Positions 59,009 to 64,000 of a stretch of DNA of 64,000 nt are shown in pieces. The notes beneath the pieces are model-generated. The model ran no database searches. It had not been told where the DNA came from and saw only the letters and a program-made list of their open reading frames with translations. Within the stretch, counting starts at the first letter, position 1. Each line of letters opens with the position of its first letter. Source of the stretch: Larix kaempferi (Eukaryota > Streptophyta > Pinopsida > Pinales > Pinaceae); contig BSBM01001138.1 of assembly GCA_027924585.1 (NCBI GenBank), positions 13,511,001-13,575,000 of the forward strand, in the 5' to 3' direction. Both the position numbers and the translations under genes were made by a program.

Positions 59009-62000
59009 TGTGACATCTCCAAGATTTTTTTATTTTTTTTTTATGCGAGTTAGTATTTTGGTGAAAATTAAAGTTTTCTTCAATTAGATATCCTCACAAT
59101 AAATAAATATCTATGATCGAGTTCAATGAAACAGATAACACTTATTTATTCCTTATTCCTACACCTGACAATCTTGTAATAGTCCATTTACTATTGTTAT
59201 GAAGTGTTACCATTACAACTCCATGGATCTCTTCTGAGATCATTATATATAAAGAAACTATACAGCTGCATGCTACCATAACAAAAGCCTTCACAAAAAT
59301 CACACACATTCTGTGAATAAATATTTAGTTAAGACTTATTTACAAGACATAACCCTTAAGACATAAACATGCCAGACAAGACATTATTCATTAAGACATG
59401 AACAAGAATTACTGACAAGACATCAACAATAGATTTGTTACTTGAATAACAATTACTACTTTTATCATACATAATAAATTACTTCAAGTAAACTACTTAC
59501 AAGTAACTAACCATATAAAACACATAAAGTAAGTGATCATCATAAATAACATTACAACACAATTAGATGCAATCACCAAGACAAGAAAGACATACACAAA
59601 AGAGACACATCAAAAGAGAGACCATTTTCAGGTGGTTCACCCACTCTTGGGCTACGTCCACAAAGGTTGGTTATTTCTTCTATTAAATAATAAGAAGATT
59701 ACATTCTGCAACTCCCTAGTTGCTTTTTCTCTGTCTCTTCAATGCTTCTTTTCATAGAGCACATCTTCGATACATTCGACCATAACATCAAAAATGATTA
59801 AAGAGATCTATGACTGGTAATTCTCTAAAATTTAATAGTTCTAAGCACCCATACCCTACCTGTCTATTTCATAGAGGTATTTATAATATCTTAAGCCAGA
59901 GTAAATATTACATTCGTAATTCGTGCATATTACTCCATAGTAACCTACCAAGGAACTTTTGCAGTAAAACGATATTGATAGAGATCCATGTAGTAATTAT
60001 GGTGATCTCTTTCATATCTATAACTTCAATCTAGGATTCACACTTATTTAGATGCGGCTAAGAGATTCCTACAAACTTTAGGAGATCTCGGGATCCTCAT
60101 CGACATCAGATAATGTAAGACTCGATATCCAAATTAGGAGACTATCTCCTGGCAGCTTAGCCAACTTCGGCAGTGTTTTAAAAAGGTTACTGGACAACCT
60201 ATCTACCTATTTTCTAGAAGTTTAGTCAATTTCGACAGCAAAAGATACTCGACAGTGTATATATATAAATATAAAGACTCTTGACAACATATAAAATAAA
60301 GCTCGAGAACCCAAACAACATCAATCAAGAGTAGGAAGATCAAACTGGAACTTCATAATAGAGATTAGAGACCCTAGGGGATCTATGCTTCCGTGGCAGG
60401 AAGGAGACATACAAGGACCACCATTTTAGGGTAGTAATGGTGACTTCGCAGAAATCCTACTAACAGAAAGGTAACTCTACTTCACAACCCAATATTGACA
60501 GAGTGTTGTTTCCATAGAAGCATGAGCATTTAACAATCAAATGTGTAAACTGTACAACCTAAAGATAAACCAACAATACATAAATCGTGTAGCATGAAGA
60601 TCAAGAAGTACCTACGTCAGAATGGATACAAATGGAGAAGTACCTCAACAGGAACTAAACCCCCGATTTCTCTGTAAAGAAGAGCATGCAAACGCTAAAA
60701 GCTAAGATATGCTCTGGATTCATATTTCCCTATCTTAGATAGCGTATAAAATATAATACTACATGCAGAGTATAGAAACACGACATTACCTATAAACCGA
60801 GTTTTTAGAAAAACTTACTATCCCTTCCAATGCGGCGTCCACAATTTCACGCCAACGCTGAGTCTTATCATATACAATAATAGTTATATCACAGTGAATC
60901 AGCACAGTCGGGATTTAACATTTAAAAGTTATGACAGGTATAAGCCAGGGTCGGGACCAGCTTGGCAATAGTTAAAAATACAGAAAGCCAATGCCCCAAA
61001 AATATAGAAGCAACGAAAACCCAGAATACCAGGCAGCTTAGATCAGCTCGGCAACATAAAACAAGACCTATGTTTTATAATCTATCATAGTTCTGCCCAA
61101 TTCCGTGGCAGCAAAAAGACTAACAACAAAGATCCTATTGTGGATCTAACAATGGGTAGATATATAGACGATTGACCACTGGTTCAACACAAAACATGGC
61201 CATGTAAAGAGATCCCACTAGATCTATACAAAGCCGTTAACACTATACACCGAAATTGCATACTCTCATAAGTTTAACTATAGAGGCGGATAACAAACCA
61301 GACCGCTAGAATGCATAAATAATATTTCTACAAATCAACAGAAAATTAACCTAGCACTTCCGCTGTTCTCCTCAATGAGTCCGTAGATTCACGCATTAAC
61401 CGTTTTCTAAACTTTACTACAACTGTATGTATCACAGAGAAATACTGGTCATATCATCTCTGCTATCCCTTACCCTTGCGTCCATATGATCCCGCGGTTC
61501 ACAAAAATTACAGAGTACAAAGCAAGTAGCAGCTAGTTCTGTTAAAAGGATAAGTGTGTAGATTGTGTGTCAAGTAGATCGCTTGATCAAAAAAAAAAAA
61601 AACATCGGTTTCCGGGGCGGCGATTCTCTCAACATGAGATCGCTCGAACGACAAGTCAATAATTTAAACCCTAGTTCTGTCAACACCAAAGAAGGGTTGC
61701 TACCGTAAGGGACTATGTACTTACATACAGAGATCGCCAAAAACTTGGTCCAGCCTGGCGTGTGAAAAGGGTAATATCGATCTCTGTCCAGCAACCGAGA
61801 ATTCCTTTCTGCTTCTATCCTGCGCCTGGTGTCAGTACGCGCCGAGTTCTGGACTTCCAGTTCCGAGCAAGCGTGTTCTTTCCATCGGACGCAACCATTG
61901 TTCTTTAAAAAGGAAAATTCCCCGTTTCCCTCTCTTGTTTCTTCCCCCCCTCAAGAAGAGTTTTGGCTCTCTTAAATAAGAGGCTGCCCAACGATTACCC

Positions 62001-62968
62001 ACTTAAGAGTGGCTCGGCGTTTCTTGAAGGAGAGATACCCACGATTCTCCCTTCATACAAGAGGCACTATCGATAAAAGATCTAAGATCTTGTCTCGAGG
62101 TGGTCCCCTAAAGAAGGATTTATTATAAATATACTTTATATCCTATTCGAAGAGAGAGAGGCGTCACCAAGTGAGAGCCTTTAATACACACACATATATA
62201 TATATGTTATATTGATTAAATTCTAAATGTGTAACTCTACAATGCATGCTAACAAGGGTAAGTTCCTTCAATGTATATATAAAAGAATTAAACATTATAT
62301 GTATACATAATGTATCAATGTAACTCTAATTATATAACATTCTTGTGGTATAAATAGTTGATAAAGACAATTATATAAAAAGAAACTTCCTCTTACCCTA
62401 TACACAAGGTGAAGAAGGAGAAATACCTTAGGCTATGTTCTTAATAGAATTTTTTAGCGGTATATTTACTTGGCATCTTTGCCGAACCTAAGGTAGTAAA
62501 CATATCTAGGAGGATTGATTATTTTTATTCAGAATCCTTAACTAAAGTCGGTGCCTATGTTAATAGATATATTGTAGGAGCATGTTATTATCTTGCGATG
62601 AATAATAACTTTTTCGAAAAACCTACATAGGACTGGAAATTAGTTTAGGATTTATCAAAACCTAAGATGATACTTATAACTTTTTACCCGTAACTCACTC
62701 TTCCTCAAGTGCTTGTGGTACTAAGATGATACCTATCATCTATAGTTAGATTTTGGAAAGGCATTATGCCCTTAACTTTCTTCTTAGTGACTTCACCTGC
62801 TTGGCGCTTAGCTGAGCCCGTCGTTAATTTACAATTTAAGAGTAGTCCCAACAAATACTTTCAGGGTCCACTGGTGGGGCCTTGGCCTTGAGCTCCTCGC
62901 CAGGGCCTCATACATAATTTGCAATATACATTTATCAAACTAATAGGGAAAGAAGGAGGGGTATCACA
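59009..62968 (-). repeat. LARD 5' LTR (3,960 bp)
   Basis: Bounded by TGTGACATCTCC and GGGGTATCACA, next to the primer site. It is about 99.5% identical by eye to the left-hand LTR over the aligned length. As the 5' LTR it would hold the promoter; a TA-rich run near 62,195 is one possible TATA region, but I cannot place the start of transcription. Confidence 0.95.
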
Positions 62969-62973
62969 TGCAC
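62969..62973. other. LARD target-site duplication, right
   Basis: TGCAC, identical to 52,058-52,062. Confidence 0.95.
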
Positions 62974-63430
62974 CCTACTACACACTTCTAGGACCTCGTC
63001 AGTCAGTTCATGCATTGATTTATCAGTTAACTGATTGTAGCTCCCAGTTCTCTATATTGGAGTGCCACTTGACTACTGACAGTCTGTCAAGCACCCTTGG
63101 AGTCTCCTTCCCTAGATTAGTGCTCACATGCATCAGTTAGACTCATTTTGACTGACCTTTGACTATCGGTGGCCACTACCACTGATTGGGTGATGTTTCC
63201 AATGTAGTACAAGCCATGCCTTTGAGCAGAATTCGAATGACCTTCACTGATATCGAATTCATTTTATTGTACTCTCATATTTTTTCCAGCTTACAGCTGA
63301 TGAATGGCATTACAACAGTTTTCCACATTCTTTGAGTTTCATGTGTGAATTTTGATCATGTTCTTTCTCTTCTTCTCTACAATTCTTTGAGTGAAATTGT
63401 GAGGTTTGTTCAAGCTAAAGTGATCTCCAC
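62974..63430. other. Spacer between LARD and 3' part of split gene
   Basis: No recognisable block of the split family. It is probably intron or poorly conserved coding sequence of the interrupted gene, because family blocks resume at about 63,440. Confidence 0.35.
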
Positions 63431-64000
63431 CTGTGGAATTTCACAAATATGATGGTCCATATCACCTATAGACATGGGGCAGATAGTACTGAAGACAACA
63501 TGGTTATATTGAAGGAGTATCACTTCTACATAAGTGATGATAGGTGTCACGACTTGGATTTTGTACAACACGTCTTTCAAATGTTCTATAATCACTTAAA
63601 GGATAATAGTTATATACATATGAAAAAACATTGGGTTTGGTCTAATGGTTGTGCAGGAAAATTAAAAAATGCATGTGTCTTCCAATGGTTGTGTATGCTC
63701 CACAAAAGACACAAGGTGCCACATATTTGGAACTATTTTGAGATCGAACACGGAAAAGGTGAACATGATGGAGCATGTGCATGCATCAAGACTGCATTAC
63801 GTAGGAAATAAATGAAATTCATAAATGTATCGCTCATCCGAGATGCAAAGACCATTGTTGAATGGTGTTATTCAGTCATGGGGGAGGGAGCAAGAAGGCA
63901 TGAAGATTAGTCAACCAAGAAAGCACATGTACATAGATATTTTTGGGAGGTGGTGGATGTAGATCGATCACAGTTATATGAGTGCAAGACCGTCTAGGGA
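63431..64000 (+). pseudogene. 3' part of split transposase-like gene, runs off window
   Basis: The open frame (63,449-63,811) reads EYHFYISDDRCHDLDFVQHV, KHWVWSNGCAGKLKNACVFQ and VPHIWNYFEIEHGKGEHDGA. After frame breaks come AKTIVEWCYSVMGEGARR and VHRYFWEVVDVDRSQLYECK (63,850-63,992), with stops at about 63,910 and 63,993. I recall relatives with the blocks 'HD', 'WSDG--GQFKN', 'W-FF--GHGKG--DG' and later 'Y-C-T'. Here the Asp of WSDG is Asn and the Gln of GQFKN is Lys, so the copy has lost a conserved acidic residue. The gene continues beyond the window end. Confidence 0.6.

Larger units (their letters stand above)
52063..62968 (-). mobile_element. Complete 10,906-bp LARD-type LTR retrotransposon
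   Basis: Two near-identical long direct repeats (52,063-56,028 and 59,009-62,968) enclose a 2,980-bp interior. The ends are 5'-TGTGA...TCACA-3', and TGCAC is duplicated at both sides. On the minus strand the primer site lies next to the right-hand LTR and a polypurine tract next to the left-hand one, so transcription runs right to left. No gag, protease, integrase or polymerase motif occurs in the interior or LTRs; the only frames are under 90 codons. This fits the large retrotransposon derivatives (LARDs), which must borrow proteins from an autonomous relative. LTR length (~4 kb) and interior (~3 kb) are typical of the class. Confidence 0.95.

Noticed and set aside
52063-62968. Segmental duplication of a ~3.96-kb block
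   Set aside because: TG...CA-type ends, primer site, polypurine tract and a perfect 5-bp duplication show a retrotransposon with two LTRs.

Overview
This is plant nuclear DNA. One plant-type full-size ABCG (PDR) transporter gene with 24 exons stands in sequence that is otherwise built almost entirely from plant mobile elements: Ty3 and Ty1 remnants, a LARD, a Helitron, LINE pieces, tRNA-derived SINEs, TIR elements, and satellite and microsatellite arrays. The sequence is AT-rich and repeat-dense, as in a large plant genome. I cannot name the species. Reading frames were traced by eye, and family names come from recognised motifs, not from searches.

Layout: 1-7.4 kb holds no recognisable gene. 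At 7.39-7.7 kb lies a decayed Ty1-type LTR with a primer-binding-like site. At 9.0-9.6 kb (minus) is an intron-less fragment of an ANTH-domain (clathrin-adaptor) protein next to a dispersed repeat. At 12.1-13.4 kb (minus) is a long reading frame with three in-frame stops, followed by a 39-bp array and a ~705-bp satellite (13.8-16.1 kb). At 16.9-18.7 kb (minus) is an unrecognised two-exon pseudogene with a LINE RNase H piece in its intron. It abuts a Ty3 element (18.7-25.3 kb, minus) that has lost integrase and its 3' LTR. The Ty3 element is interrupted by a 1,785-bp TIR element, which itself carries a foldback element, and by a 532-bp hAT-like element.

The one intact gene is the PDR transporter at 27,012-36,897 (minus). 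My exon chain keeps frame through 24 exons and gives 1,474 residues in the order NBD1-TMD1-NBD2-TMD2. Its second intron holds a tandem duplication carrying tRNA-like SINE sequence. Downstream come a LINE fragment (38.1-39.0 kb), a SINE with a perfect 20-bp target duplication (39.06-39.29 kb), a foldback element of the family seen at 20 kb, a second SINE type (39.8-40.0 kb) and a decayed Helitron Rep/helicase (40.2-44.9 kb, minus).

From 46.6 kb there is a Ty1-type LTR with primer-binding site, then a 2.1-kb CT-rich minisatellite (47.8-49.9 kb) with a G-rich inverted counterpart at 50.1 kb. The last 13 kb is a decayed gene of a little-described family with a transposase-like motif pattern (50.9-52.0 and 63.4-64.0 kb). 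It is split by a young 10,906-bp non-coding LTR element of LARD type (52,063-62,968). That element has ~3.96-kb LTRs, a methionine-tRNA primer site, a polypurine tract and a perfect TGCAC target duplication.

The genes do not form a pathway. The window shows one working transporter gene among nested mobile elements of different ages. The most notable items are the complete LARD with its 46-bp internal array, the split transposase-like family, the three-level nesting in the Ty3 element, and the SINE-bearing intron duplication.
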